Below, piece after piece: positions 18,765 to 26,875 of a DNA stretch of 64,000 bases. The stretch covers positions 22,420 through 86,419 of the forward strand of contig JAFQOR010000030.1 of the NCBI GenBank assembly GCA_017403125.1, given 5' to 3'. Below the pieces are notes generated by a model. The model worked only from the letters and a program-made list of their open reading frames with translations. It was not told the origin of the DNA and did not search any database. Every line of letters starts with the position of its first letter. Within the stretch, counting starts at the first letter, position 1. Source of the DNA: Alistipes sp. (GTDB lineage: Bacteria; Bacteroidota; Bacteroidia; Bacteroidales; Rikenellaceae). The position numbers and the translations under genes are program-made.

Positions 18765-20453
18765 ATGAAAAGGATATTTATAATCGTTGCAGCCTCGATG
18801 CTATGCTTCACAGAGCGAAGTTCGGCGCAAACGGTGAATATAGGGGGAACAAACTTCAATAATGATATTCTGGGTTGGACCGACCTCTACAACCTCAGTT
18901 TCACCTCGCACAACTACGGCACGGCACGCTCGATGGGTATGGCAAACGCCTTTACGGCCCTCGGAGCAGATATGATATCGGCATCGTTAAATCCGGCTGG
19001 TATAGGCATGTACGTGAGTAGCGACGTGAGCATCACCCCCATAATGCAGTTCTCCAAGAGCCCCATGCAGAACAGCGATGCCTACTACAACAATGTTCCC
19101 AAGCACGACCAGGAGTTCACGGACCACACCGAGCGCTTTGGCATGTCAAGCATAGGCGGCGTCTTCACGGCATACCGCGGCACAGGAGCCTTGACCAACT
19201 TCAACATCGGCTTTGTCTATAACCGCATTGCCGACTTCAACAGCAACATACTCAACGCCTCTATCGGCAACCCTTATCAAGAGTCTATGGCAAACGTATT
19301 CTGCACCATGTCGAATGTCGATGGACTTACGACAAACGCCAACGGCACCATGTCGTTTGGCAACGACCCCTACTATTGGGGTGCGGTACTTGCCTACAAG
19401 AACGGACTTACAAACAAGGATGACATGGGGTGGTTTATCGATAGAATAGGTCAAACAGCAGAGATAGACCAATACTCCGCAGTTCAGACACGCGGTTCGA
19501 TTGGTGAGTATGCCATCACCATGGGCTTCAACATCAAGGATGTGTTCTACTTTGGCACTACACTCGGCTTGCAGAGCGTAAGTTATAGTCGCAATACCTA
19601 CTACGGCGAGAACTATATCTACCCCGATGGCAACTACCCCTCGGGCGCAGATATGTCCTATCAGCTCGTCTATATGAACTACATGCAGCGCACGCGCATA
19701 TCGGGCTCGGGTATAAACTTCAAGTTGGGTATGACTGTACGCCCCACAGAGTGGTTACGCCTTGGTATGGCATACCACACCCCGACATACTACTCGCTCA
19801 ACATGCGCTATGATGCAGACATGGCATCGTGTACTTATAGTGCCGGCAATAATCCCGATGGCTATGACCTCGATAGAAACGGATACATGTACGACTACGT
19901 AGCAACCAATATATGGGAGGATGCCGGGCCCAACGGATGGGACTTCCGCTCACCCTCGCGCTTGATGTTTGGCGCAGCTGTGACGTTGGGCGGACGTGTT
20001 ATAGTATCGGCAGACTATGAGCGCAGTTGGTATCAATCTACACGCTTGCAAAGCTCTCCGATATATGGATTGAGCTACACGACACTTATGAAGGATGTAT
20101 TCAAGGGCAGCAACACTCTGCGCATCGGCGCCGAGGCCTACGTTCTTAGGTTTATGGCGCTACGAGCCGGCTATATTTGGAGTGGTTCGACATTGAACGA
20201 TGGCTACAAGGATGCCATCTTCACACGCCCCATACCCACACAGCAGAACTTCATAACAGCAGGCTTGGGCTTTAAGATTAGCCAAAGCGTATATATCGAT
20301 GTTGCATACCAATATGGCACAACAAAGTACTCTCCGTTCAAGACCTTCTACGCTCTGGACAGCGAATACCCCGAGCAAGATATCGAGAGCCGCCTGTATA
20401 GCTATAAGACCAACCGTCACATGGGCGTCGTAACGCTCGGATTCAGATTCTAA
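18765..20453 (+). CDS. FadL/OmpP1-type outer membrane transport protein
   Basis: The 562-aa product (from ATG 18765) has a signal peptide (SMLCFTERSSAQT) and then SMGMANAFTALGADMISASLNPAGIGMYVSS. This is the N-terminal hatch region seen in Bacteroidetes proteins related to the FadL long-chain fatty acid channel. The rest alternates in a beta-barrel pattern and ends with an aromatic residue (VTLGFRF), as outer-membrane barrels do. The cargo is not deducible. The upstream extension to 18732 was rejected because the signal peptide begins at 18765. Confidence 0.83.
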   Translation: MKRIFIIVAASMLCFTERSSAQTVNIGGTNFNNDILGWTDLYNLSFTSHNYGTARSMGMANAFTALGADMISASLNPAGIGMYVSSDVSITPIMQFSKSPMQNSDAYYNNVPKHDQEFTDHTERFGMSSIGGVFTAYRGTGALTNFNIGFVYNRIADFNSNILNASIGNPYQESMANVFCTMSNVDGLTTNANGTMSFGNDPYYWGAVLAYKNGLTNKDDMGWFIDRIGQTAEIDQYSAVQTRGSIGEYAITMGFNIKDVFYFGTTLGLQSVSYSRNTYYGENYIYPDGNYPSGADMSYQLVYMNYMQRTRISGSGINFKLGMTVRPTEWLRLGMAYHTPTYYSLNMRYDADMASCTYSAGNNPDGYDLDRNGYMYDYVATNIWEDAGPNGWDFRSPSRLMFGAAVTLGGRVIVSADYERSWYQSTRLQSSPIYGLSYTTLMKDVFKGSNTLRIGAEAYVLRFMALRAGYIWSGSTLNDGYKDAIFTRPIPTQQNFITAGLGFKISQSVYIDVAYQYGTTKYSPFKTFYALDSEYPEQDIESRLYSYKTNRHMGVVTLGFRF

Positions 20454-20507
20454 ACCGCCAATAACAGACGGGGATGATTCGCAAGACTATCTTTTTTCGG
20501 CGATGAT

Positions 20508-20527
20508 ATTGTAGGCTACGATTTCTA
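20508..20527 (+). repeat. 20-base exact match to the 3' end of the BspA gene
   Basis: Bases 20508-20527 are identical to 22585-22604, which encode the C-terminal IVGYDF of the BspA-like protein. Here the frame reads IVGYDF and stops at once. Weaker similarity extends leftward (AAGACTAT against AAGGATTAT). It may be the degenerate tail of another BspA-like gene. Confidence 0.5.
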
Positions 20528-20550
20528 ACCATATTTGCTGATACACATAG

Positions 20551-20593
20551 GGTGGCGTATGTAGCGAGCTATGAAGCTCATGCATACGCCACC
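20551..20593. terminator. Long two-part hairpin downstream of the porin gene
   Basis: An 11-bp stem (20551-20561 with 20583-20593) encloses a second 5-bp stem (GAGCT/AGCTC). It lies about 100 bases past the porin stop; no T-run follows. Confidence 0.45.
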
Positions 20594-20620
20594 ACTATTT
20601 ATCCACACTGCATCCTTACA

Positions 20621-20650
20621 AGATGCCCTATTTCGGCATCTGACTTTGCT
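20621..20650. terminator. 7-bp hairpin next to the duplicated pulA end
   Basis: AGATGCC (20621-20627) pairs with GGCATCT (20635-20641). It lies just beyond the stop codon of the pulA-tail copy (20667, leftward), where a terminator of the ancestral gene would be expected. Confidence 0.4.
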
Positions 20651-20657
20651 TTTACTG

Positions 20658-20753
20658 AGCAGGGGGCTATATTGCGCACAATATGACACCGCATATTGGC
20701 TCTACATCGAAGCTGTCGCCACTAATATGGCGCGAGCTATTGAGGTTGATGCC
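20658..20753 (-). repeat. 96-bp copy of the pullulanase gene 3' end (left boundary of island)
   Basis: This segment matches 24531-24626 at 94 of 96 positions and in the same orientation. It encodes the last ~29 residues of the pullulanase (GINLNSSRHIS through ILCAI) and its stop codon, but has no gene body upstream. Together with the copy at 24531 it brackets an AT-richer segment of about 3.8 kb. Confidence 0.9.
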
Positions 20754-21153
20754 ATCTTCCGCTCGCTTGCGGAGTTTTTTTGTATTATAATTGAGCAATG
20801 TCCCGCAATAGGTGTTGTTCATCTCGGAAATTATTTTTAATTTTGTAATGCTATTGCAGAAATAGCAAACATACTGAAAGTGTTTTTCGCAATCCTTACT
20901 TGAAAACGTGGAAGTTTTCTGAACTAAGGGAGAAACGAATGGCACTCATTTCTTGTATAGCTATGTGGCTGTATGCATTTGGCGTACCTACCCCATACTA
21001 TCCAAGTGTGGGGCATTGTATCGTTTATCTCAGTTTAGGTCTTTCCACAACCTTCTTGTAAATAAACGGAATCATCTCCACACTTTCTTATTTTACATTA
21101 ACCCCGCATAGGAGTTGTGCGAGGAGCAACAAAACAAACAAAACCATACTACT
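20754..21153. other. AT-rich gap before the BspA-like gene
   Basis: A 5-bp hairpin followed by T7 (about 20757-20777) could terminate rightward transcription. No convincing TAnnTTTG promoter was found before the BspA gene, and short reading frames here look accidental, including one that runs into the duplicated pulA tail. Confidence 0.4.
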
Positions 21154-22620
21154 ATGAAACGACTACTAATTCTATTTTTGCTATTGGCTGTGGGCTCTAC
21201 CGACCTATATGCCCAGAACGATAATTCTCGAATATACTATACATCTTCAGATGGGCTTATTGTTAAGCCATACGAAGAAGGAGTTGCTATATTTGGGGCT
21301 AATATCGTTTCAAACTCCTACGAAAATAGCATAGGTACAATAGTGTTTGATCGATATGTAACCTCGATTGGGAATGAGGCTTTCCGGGGTTGCAAGAGCC
21401 TTACAAGCATAACTATTCCCGATAGTGTAACAAAGATTGGAAATATAGCTTTCTGTGGTTGCATAAGCCTGGCAAGCATTACTATTCCCAACAATGTAAC
21501 AGAGATTGGAGATAATGCTTTCTATAATTGCGATAACCTGAAAAGCATTACTATTCCCAACAGCCTAACAGAGATTGGAGATAATGCTTTCTCGGGTTGC
21601 GATAACCTTACAAGCATTACTATTCCCAATAGCGTAACATCGATTGGAGGGATGGCTTTCGAGGGTTGCGATAACCTTACAAGCGTAACTATTCCCAACA
21701 GCGTAACGGAGATTGGAGATAATGCTTTCTATAATTGCGATAACCTTAAAAGCATTACTATTCCCAACAGCCTAACAGAGATTGGAGATAGCGTTTTCCA
21801 GGATTGCGAAAACCTTAAAAGCATTACTATTCCCGATAGCGTAACGAAGATTGGAGATGGTGCTTTCTCGGGTTGCGATAACCTTACAAGCATTACTATT
21901 CCCGATAGCGTAACAAAGATTGGAAATATAGCTTTCTGTGGTTGCATAAGCCTTACAAGCATTACTATTCCCGATAGCGTAACGAAGATTGGAGATGGTG
22001 CTTTCTCTGATTGCGAAAACCTTACAAGCATTACTATTCCCAACAGCGTAACGGAGATTGGATATTGGGCTTTCTCTGATTGCACAAACCTTAAAAGCAT
22101 TACTATTCCCAACAGCGTAACAACGATTGGAGATAGTGCTTTCGATGGTTGCACAAACCTTAAAAGCATTACTATTCCCAACAGCCTAACAACGATTGGA
22201 GATGGCGCTTTCTTTTGGTGCTACAACCTTAAAAAAATAACACTCCCAGATAGCGTAACAGAGATTGGAGATAGTGCTTTCGGGCATTGCTATAACCTTA
22301 AAAAAATAACACTTCCAGATAGCGTAACAGAGATTGGAGATGGTGCTTTCAAGTATTGCTACAACATTAAAAAAATAACTATTCCCAACAGCCTAACAGA
22401 GATTGGAGATAATGCTTTCGCGGGTTGCAAAAACCTAAAAGAGGTGTTTTGCAAAGCCACAACGCCACCGTCGATTTCCATAGGCGTGTTCTATAACAAC
22501 GCATCGGACTGCAAGATTTATGTACCACGAGAGTCTGTCGAAGCATACAAGAGTGCTAAAGGATGGAAGGATTATGCCAGCGCAATTGTAGGCTACGATT
22601 TCTATTATAATAATTATTAA
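21154..22620 (+). CDS. BspA-family secreted leucine-rich repeat protein (16 near-identical repeats)
   Basis: BspA-type LRR proteins are surface or secreted adhesion-like proteins of Bacteroidetes, trichomonads and others. The 488-aa product has a signal peptide (LLILFLLLAVGSTDLYAQ). It then carries 16 repeats of 23 residues with the pattern L-x-S-I-T-I-P-x-S-V-T-x-I-G-x-x-A-F-x-x-C-x-N, followed by a C-terminal capping region (FCKATTPPSIS...YVPRESVEAYKSAKGW). The DNA repeats (69 bases) are almost identical, some pairs differing by only a few bases, so copy number should vary by recombination. It leads a tight three-gene unit (gaps of 13 and 15 bases) that is AT-richer than its surroundings. 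Confidence 0.93.
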   Translation: MKRLLILFLLLAVGSTDLYAQNDNSRIYYTSSDGLIVKPYEEGVAIFGANIVSNSYENSIGTIVFDRYVTSIGNEAFRGCKSLTSITIPDSVTKIGNIAFCGCISLASITIPNNVTEIGDNAFYNCDNLKSITIPNSLTEIGDNAFSGCDNLTSITIPNSVTSIGGMAFEGCDNLTSVTIPNSVTEIGDNAFYNCDNLKSITIPNSLTEIGDSVFQDCENLKSITIPDSVTKIGDGAFSGCDNLTSITIPDSVTKIGNIAFCGCISLTSITIPDSVTKIGDGAFSDCENLTSITIPNSVTEIGYWAFSDCTNLKSITIPNSVTTIGDSAFDGCTNLKSITIPNSLTTIGDGAFFWCYNLKKITLPDSVTEIGDSAFGHCYNLKKITLPDSVTEIGDGAFKYCYNIKKITIPNSLTEIGDNAFAGCKNLKEVFCKATTPPSISIGVFYNNASDCKIYVPRESVEAYKSAKGWKDYASAIVGYDFYYNNY

Positions 22621-22633
22621 ATATTAAGAGGTT

Positions 22634-23230
22634 ATGAAGAGATTATTTTTGCTTATGATTACTCTTTGCTTTATGAAGGGAGTTAGTGCCCAAGAGGCTG
22701 TTGATTTGGGTTTGAGCGTGGATTGGGCTGCCTATAATATTGGTGCAAACAATCCCGAAGAATATGGAGTCTTTTTTATCGGCGGCACAAAGGATATTTA
22801 TAATCCTCAAACAAAGATAAAGCATCTTGTTTTGCCAAAACACACCGCAGACTATTCGGGGAATCCCGATTATGACGCTGCAACCGCATATTGGGGAGAT
22901 GGTTGGCGCACTCCAACTTATGCTGAATGGTCTGAACTAATAGCTTCTTGCAATTGGGTATGGTATGAATATGAATCGGACGGGAATCGCATCTGTGGCT
23001 ATCAAGTTATTGGCCCCAATGGCAATAGCATTAAGTTACCTGCGTATATAAAAGGTTTTCTTTCGTCTGGTCATGGCGCTGGATACCAGTGTTCTACCCC
23101 ATTCCATAATTTCAAGTACTTATATGTTTTTGCATATTTCAAAGAAAAGAAGGGTATTAACAAATACAAGCATATGATAAAACACGATATTCTTCATACA
23201 TTTCCCACTCGAGCTGTCAGAGATAAATAA
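22634..23230 (+). CDS. Secreted protein with a Fibrobacter-type major paralogous domain
   Basis: After a signal peptide (LLMITLCFMKGVSA-Q) the 198-aa protein reads EAVDLGLSVDWAAYNIGANNPEEYG, then YWGDGWRTPTYAEWSELIASCNW, GYQVIGPNGNSIKLPA and a C-terminal TRAVRD. This series matches the domain that is expanded in Fibrobacter and common in Bacteroidales secreted proteins (VDLGLSVKWA...WRLPT...VRPV). The function of the domain is not established; carbohydrate or adhesion roles are often supposed. It has no lipobox. It is probably co-transcribed with the BspA gene before it. Confidence 0.8.
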   Translation: MKRLFLLMITLCFMKGVSAQEAVDLGLSVDWAAYNIGANNPEEYGVFFIGGTKDIYNPQTKIKHLVLPKHTADYSGNPDYDAATAYWGDGWRTPTYAEWSELIASCNWVWYEYESDGNRICGYQVIGPNGNSIKLPAYIKGFLSSGHGAGYQCSTPFHNFKYLYVFAYFKEKKGINKYKHMIKHDILHTFPTRAVRDK

Positions 23231-23245
23231 TAAAGAGATACATAT

Positions 23246-24340
23246 ATGAAGAAATTTTTTTTAGCGCTATTTTTATCTTATTTCTCGCACACAGTTTTTG
23301 CCCAAGATATAATAACATTTACCGACGGCAAAACAGTAGAAGCCAAGGTGCTTGAGGTTACACAGGATGAGATAAAATACAAGAAATATCGATACCAAGA
23401 AGGCCCTCTGTATAGTGTCAATAAGGGTACTGTAAAACAAATAAAGTACGCATATGGCGAAATAGAGGAGTTTGCAGATGTATATATCGCTTCAAATGGA
23501 ACAACTAACAATGTAGTTGACAACAGTGAGGCAAATACACCGCAGCTTATTGAGCTGGGGCCGGATGAAGATAATGCAAAAATAATTCGAAACTATAGGT
23601 ATGGCACAGGCTCAAGAGGCGACCTGTTGCCAGAACGAAGAGTTCGATTCAAGCCTTCTGATATCGTAACTGCTAAAATAGCAATTACGGAATCATCTAC
23701 CATCTCAAATGGTGAAGTAGAGGCAGATTTCCAACGATCATATTCATATAGAGGCAATCTAGATTTAGCTTTGAAAAATAAAACCAACCAGATTATCTAT
23801 GTAGATTTGGCTAATAGTTTCTCTACAGATAAGTTTGAATCCAGATGCTATTATGATCCATCAAAAGTTGTTTCCGTGAATAATGGGAGGTCATCGGGCG
23901 GAAGTCTTAATCTTGGTGCCGTCGCAGGAGCTTTGGGTATCGGTGGAGTTATTGGGACACTCGCAAGCGGAGTTACCTTAGGCGGTGGAAAAAGTGGAGG
24001 TACAACAACAACTTTTTCGAGTCAAAGGTTTATAACAATACCACCTAGGGGCAGTGGCTACATCTCTGAATGTCAGCGTTATAATGGGGAAACTGTTAAG
24101 GAGGGTGAAGATTTTACAGCCTTGCTTGTAAGTATTAGTGTAAATAAGAATGCCTTATTGGTCTATAACGAGACTAATTCCCCATGTAAAAGAGATTACT
24201 ATATTACTTACTCCACGGACCCTGAATTTAAAACATACTCCGTATTAAAGTTTACAATATATTTTCACCAAGTTGTAGGAGCATCGATTTGGGATATATC
24301 AATCCCAGAAGGCATTTGCACTGTCAGTGCATATAAATAG
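23246..24340 (+). CDS. Secreted protein of unknown function with an N-terminal DIITFTDG domain
   Basis: Residues 1-19 are a signal peptide. The next ~50 residues (DIITFTDGKTVEAKVLEVTQDEIKYKKY) resemble a small beta domain common at the N-terminus of Bacteroidetes envelope proteins. The middle contains a Gly-rich hydrophobic stretch near residues 225-255 (GAVAGALGIGGVIGTLASG) that could be a membrane-active or packing segment. The C-terminal part is beta-rich and unassigned. It is the third gene of the island operon. Confidence 0.65.
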   Translation: MKKFFLALFLSYFSHTVFAQDIITFTDGKTVEAKVLEVTQDEIKYKKYRYQEGPLYSVNKGTVKQIKYAYGEIEEFADVYIASNGTTNNVVDNSEANTPQLIELGPDEDNAKIIRNYRYGTGSRGDLLPERRVRFKPSDIVTAKIAITESSTISNGEVEADFQRSYSYRGNLDLALKNKTNQIIYVDLANSFSTDKFESRCYYDPSKVVSVNNGRSSGGSLNLGAVAGALGIGGVIGTLASGVTLGGGKSGGTTTTFSSQRFITIPPRGSGYISECQRYNGETVKEGEDFTALLVSISVNKNALLVYNETNSPCKRDYYITYSTDPEFKTYSVLKFTIYFHQVVGASIWDISIPEGICTVSAYK

Positions 24341-24483
24341 TATTATTCATAATTAAGCCCCATCAAATCACATTCAACATGGAGTAATAACCGACTAACA
24401 TCAATATATAAACATTCCACGACTTAATATTGATATAAAGAGCGGCTATTGTATTGAATATTGATAGTCGAAACTATGCAGAA

Positions 24484-24520
24484 AAAGGACAGCCCAGTAT
24501 TGGCGCTGTCCTTTCGTTTT
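24484..24520. terminator. Bidirectional terminator between island operon and pullulanase
   Basis: A 10-bp perfect stem, AAAGGACAGC with GCTGTCCTTT, is followed by CGTTTT rightward and by a CTTTTTCT run leftward. It separates two convergent genes. Confidence 0.75.
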
Positions 24521-24530
24521 ATCAATGTTA

Positions 24531-24626
24531 AGCAGAGGGCTATATTGCGCACAATATGACACCGCATATTGGCTCTACATCGAAGCTGTCGCCACTGATA
24601 TGGCGCGAGCTATTGAGGTTGATGCC
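24531..24626 (-). repeat. 96-bp direct repeat, copy within the intact pullulanase gene
   Basis: This is the right-hand member of the pair described at 20658-20753 (two mismatches). It covers the pullulanase stop codon and C-terminal codons plus nine bases beyond. Confidence 0.9.
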
Positions 24627-26522
24627 TTTGTCGTCGGCAACCACGGCATAGCTACCATGCGGGATATCAAACTTGACGCTCTCGCGTGAGCCATTCATAA
24701 GCACCACGATGCGCTTTACACTGTCGATACCCTCCAGATTATCCAACACGAAGCCCACTGCCGCACCATTCTCATGCTCGATAAACGAGAGGTGCTTGCG
24801 CACGGCATCGCCACTACCCAACGAGAATGCCGGGTGCGCTTTGCGCAGCGCTATGAGAGCCTTGCAGTACTCCACAAGGTCGCTATATTTGCTCTTCAAC
24901 GACCAATCTATGGCGTTGTACTTATCGGGCATGTTATAGGTATTCTTCTCGCCAAGCTTGCTGCGGAACATCTCCTCGCCACAGAAGATGAAGGGAATAC
25001 CCTGCGACGTGAAGACGCCAAAGTGCGCCAACTTCGCCATGCGCAACAACTCCTCCTCCGAGGCCTCGGGCGAGAGATGTTCGAGACGGTCGCGCAGGTT
25101 GTGGTCGTCGTGGCATGTGACGTAGCTTATGTGCTGCGTGGGCTCGGCGCACCATGCCGCCTCGCTATGCTCGACCTCGGGGTGCTCGACGCCGCCGGCA
25201 ATACCAAACTTCAAAGCCTCCTTATTGCCATCTACGCCATGTATAAAACCTCCCTGCGACAGGTCGAGCGTACCGCGCAACGCATTGCGTATATCGTCCG
25301 AGAAGGCTGCAATGCCCGGCATGCGATAGGTATAGCGCTTGAATGCGAGTTTCTGCTCGTCGTAGAGCGGGTCGCTGGCAGCCCACCCCTCACCATAGAG
25401 CAGTATGTTGGGATTCAGAGCCTCCAAACGCTCACGTATAAGATTCATGGTCTCGATATCGTGTATCGCCATAAGGTCGAAGCGGAAGCCATCGATATGG
25501 TACTCCTTGACCCAATACTCCAACGACTCAACCATATACTTGCGCATCATAGGCTGGTCGCTGGCAATCTCGTTGCCACATCCCGAGCCATTGGCAAACG
25601 AGCCATCCTCGCGCATGCGGTAGAAATAGCCCGGAACGGTGAGTTCGAAACCGCAATTCTCGACCGACGTAGTATGGTTATACACCACATCGAGCACCAC
25701 ACACAATCCCGCCTCGTGCATCGCCTTAACCAACATTTTAAGTTCGCGGATACGAGCCTCGGCAGAGTGTGCATCGGTAGAGTAGGTGCCCTCGGGGACA
25801 TTGTAGTTCATGGGCTCATAGCCCCAATTATACTGATTCGTAGGCTGCGACTCGTCGATAGAGCCAAAATCGGCAGTGGGGAGCAGGTGTACGTGCGTCA
25901 CGCCCATCTCCACAAGGTGGTCGATGCCCGTAGCAAGGCCCTCGGGCGAGAGCGTATTATGCTCTGCCATACCGAGATACTTGCCCGGATAGCTGCTTCC
26001 TGCCGAAGCGTGAGCTGTCATATCGCGATAGTGCATCTCGTAGATTGTAACATCGGTTGCAGCTACTTGCGGTGCTACGTCCTCTGCCCAACCCTCGGGA
26101 TCGGTATCGTCGAGGTCGATGATAGCACCCTTGCCGCCATTAGCGCTCACGGCTCGTGCGAAGATACCCGCTGTCTGCTTCATCTTTTTGCCATCAATCG
26201 TAACCTCGAAGGTGTAGTAACGACCCTTATGGTCACCCTCGACAGATGCTGTCCACAGACCGCTGTCGCCCTTTGTCATTGCAACCTGCTCGACCTCGGT
26301 TTGGTTATCGAAGAGGCGCAGAACAACACCCTCTGCCGTAGGTGCCCACAACTCGAAATTGGTGCGCTCCGGAGAGTAACTCATCTCCTCGATAGGTTTG
26401 TCGGGCACGGGGAAACGCTCCTCAACGCCCTCCTTATCGCTCTTCGTGCCGCCACATGCGACGAGAGCTATGGCAGACATAAGCAGTGTGCCATGCAATA
26501 AGATTTGGTTTAGTCTAATCAT
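24540..26522 (-). CDS. pulA: Type I pullulanase, lipoprotein (GH13)
   Basis: This enzyme cleaves alpha-1,6 branches of pullulan, glycogen or amylopectin. The 660-aa protein has a lipobox (IALVACGGT), an N-terminal beta domain (about 60-150) and the GH13 barrel. The type I pullulanase signature YNWGYEP is present, VLDVVYNHT marks region I, GFRFDLM holds the nucleophile near Asp349, LYGEGW the acid, and VTCHDDHN the transition-state His/Asp. It is likely anchored in the envelope rather than cytoplasmic. Its last 29 codons are duplicated 3.9 kb away. No Sus-type genes are next to it. Confidence 0.93.
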   Translation of the reverse strand: MIRLNQILLHGTLLMSAIALVACGGTKSDKEGVEERFPVPDKPIEEMSYSPERTNFELWAPTAEGVVLRLFDNQTEVEQVAMTKGDSGLWTASVEGDHKGRYYTFEVTIDGKKMKQTAGIFARAVSANGGKGAIIDLDDTDPEGWAEDVAPQVAATDVTIYEMHYRDMTAHASAGSSYPGKYLGMAEHNTLSPEGLATGIDHLVEMGVTHVHLLPTADFGSIDESQPTNQYNWGYEPMNYNVPEGTYSTDAHSAEARIRELKMLVKAMHEAGLCVVLDVVYNHTTSVENCGFELTVPGYFYRMREDGSFANGSGCGNEIASDQPMMRKYMVESLEYWVKEYHIDGFRFDLMAIHDIETMNLIRERLEALNPNILLYGEGWAASDPLYDEQKLAFKRYTYRMPGIAAFSDDIRNALRGTLDLSQGGFIHGVDGNKEALKFGIAGGVEHPEVEHSEAAWCAEPTQHISYVTCHDDHNLRDRLEHLSPEASEEELLRMAKLAHFGVFTSQGIPFIFCGEEMFRSKLGEKNTYNMPDKYNAIDWSLKSKYSDLVEYCKALIALRKAHPAFSLGSGDAVRKHLSFIEHENGAAVGFVLDNLEGIDSVKRIVVLMNGSRESVKFDIPHGSYAVVADDKGINLNSSRHISGDSFDVEPICGVILCAI

Positions 26523-26576
26523 AGCTAAAAGATATTTATACTCTGTTGAACCTCGGATAGTTGGTCATATCTGCTA

Positions 26577-26584
26577 CAAATTTA
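26577..26584 (-). promoter_or_regulatory. -7 element TAAATTTG of pulA
   Basis: Leftward TAAATTTG lies about 55 bases before the pulA ATG, back to back with the efflux operon promoter. The -33 element is not obvious. Confidence 0.45.
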
Positions 26585-26617
26585 CAACTTTTTTCCGAGA
26601 AAATCGATAAATTTTCG

Positions 26618-26625
26618 TACCTTTG
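26618..26625 (+). promoter_or_regulatory. -7 element TACCTTTG of the efflux operon
   Basis: TACCTTTG predicts a transcript start near 26632, about 245 bases before the tolC start, leaving a long leader. Confidence 0.55.
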
Positions 26626-26633
26626 CTCGCGAC

Positions 26634-26657
26634 ATGCATACAGTGTGTCACCCGTAA
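26634..26657 (+). CDS. Possible 7-codon leader peptide (uORF 1)
   Basis: ATG at 26634 lies at the predicted 5' end of the efflux transcript and reads M-H-T-V-C-H-P before TAA. Its stop overlaps the next ATG (TAATG). Translation is hypothetical. Confidence 0.25.
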   Translation: MHTVCHP

Positions 26658-26749
26658 TGAAGCATATAACATACTACACTACACCAACCTACACTATCCG
26701 CTCCAAGAATAGGCTATGCCGCAACATATCTACTAACTGGGAGCAGTAA
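26657..26749 (+). CDS. Possible 30-codon leader peptide (uORF 2)
   Basis: This short frame starts in the TAATG overlap with uORF 1 and reads MKHITYYTTPTYT and onward to NWEQ. It is rich in Thr and Tyr and ends 13 bases before the pairing sequences at 26763. It could be chance, but its position between promoter and leader structure suits a translated leader. Confidence 0.28.
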   Translation: MKHITYYTTPTYTIRSKNRLCRNISTNWEQ

Positions 26750-26762
26750 TACTACTAAATAT

Positions 26763-26825
26763 CAATCGGTAGGGCAACTACACAATAGTTGTCACGCAAT
26801 CGGTATGCGCGCAGCCTATCGGTTG
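26763..26825 (+). promoter_or_regulatory. Leader RNA with two mutually exclusive pairings
   Basis: CAATCGGTAGG (26763-26773) can pair with CCTATCGGTTG (26815-26825) over 11 positions, two of them G-U. A second copy, CAATCGGTA (26797-26805), can pair with the same partner over nine positions. Inside the first structure CAACTA and TAGTTG make a further hairpin. The two states exclude each other and lie about 50 bases before the tolC start codon. Confidence 0.45.
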
Positions 26826-26875
26826 TGTGGCGCGTTGTATTATTCGAAATCAAATCAAAAAAATCTGTAATAACA

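Noticed and set aside
20667-20945. A small protein gene ending in the pulA-like tail
   Set aside because: The part before the tail has no start context or resemblance; it is read-through into the duplicated 96 bases.
21729-22181. Antisense frame in the BspA gene with its own repeats
   Set aside because: The repeated pattern simply mirrors the LRR repeats of the real gene.
24774-26501. Long open frame (575 codons) antisense to the pullulanase gene
   Set aside because: The opposite strand encodes an intact pullulanase with all catalytic motifs; the antisense frame has no family motif and is a codon-bias shadow.
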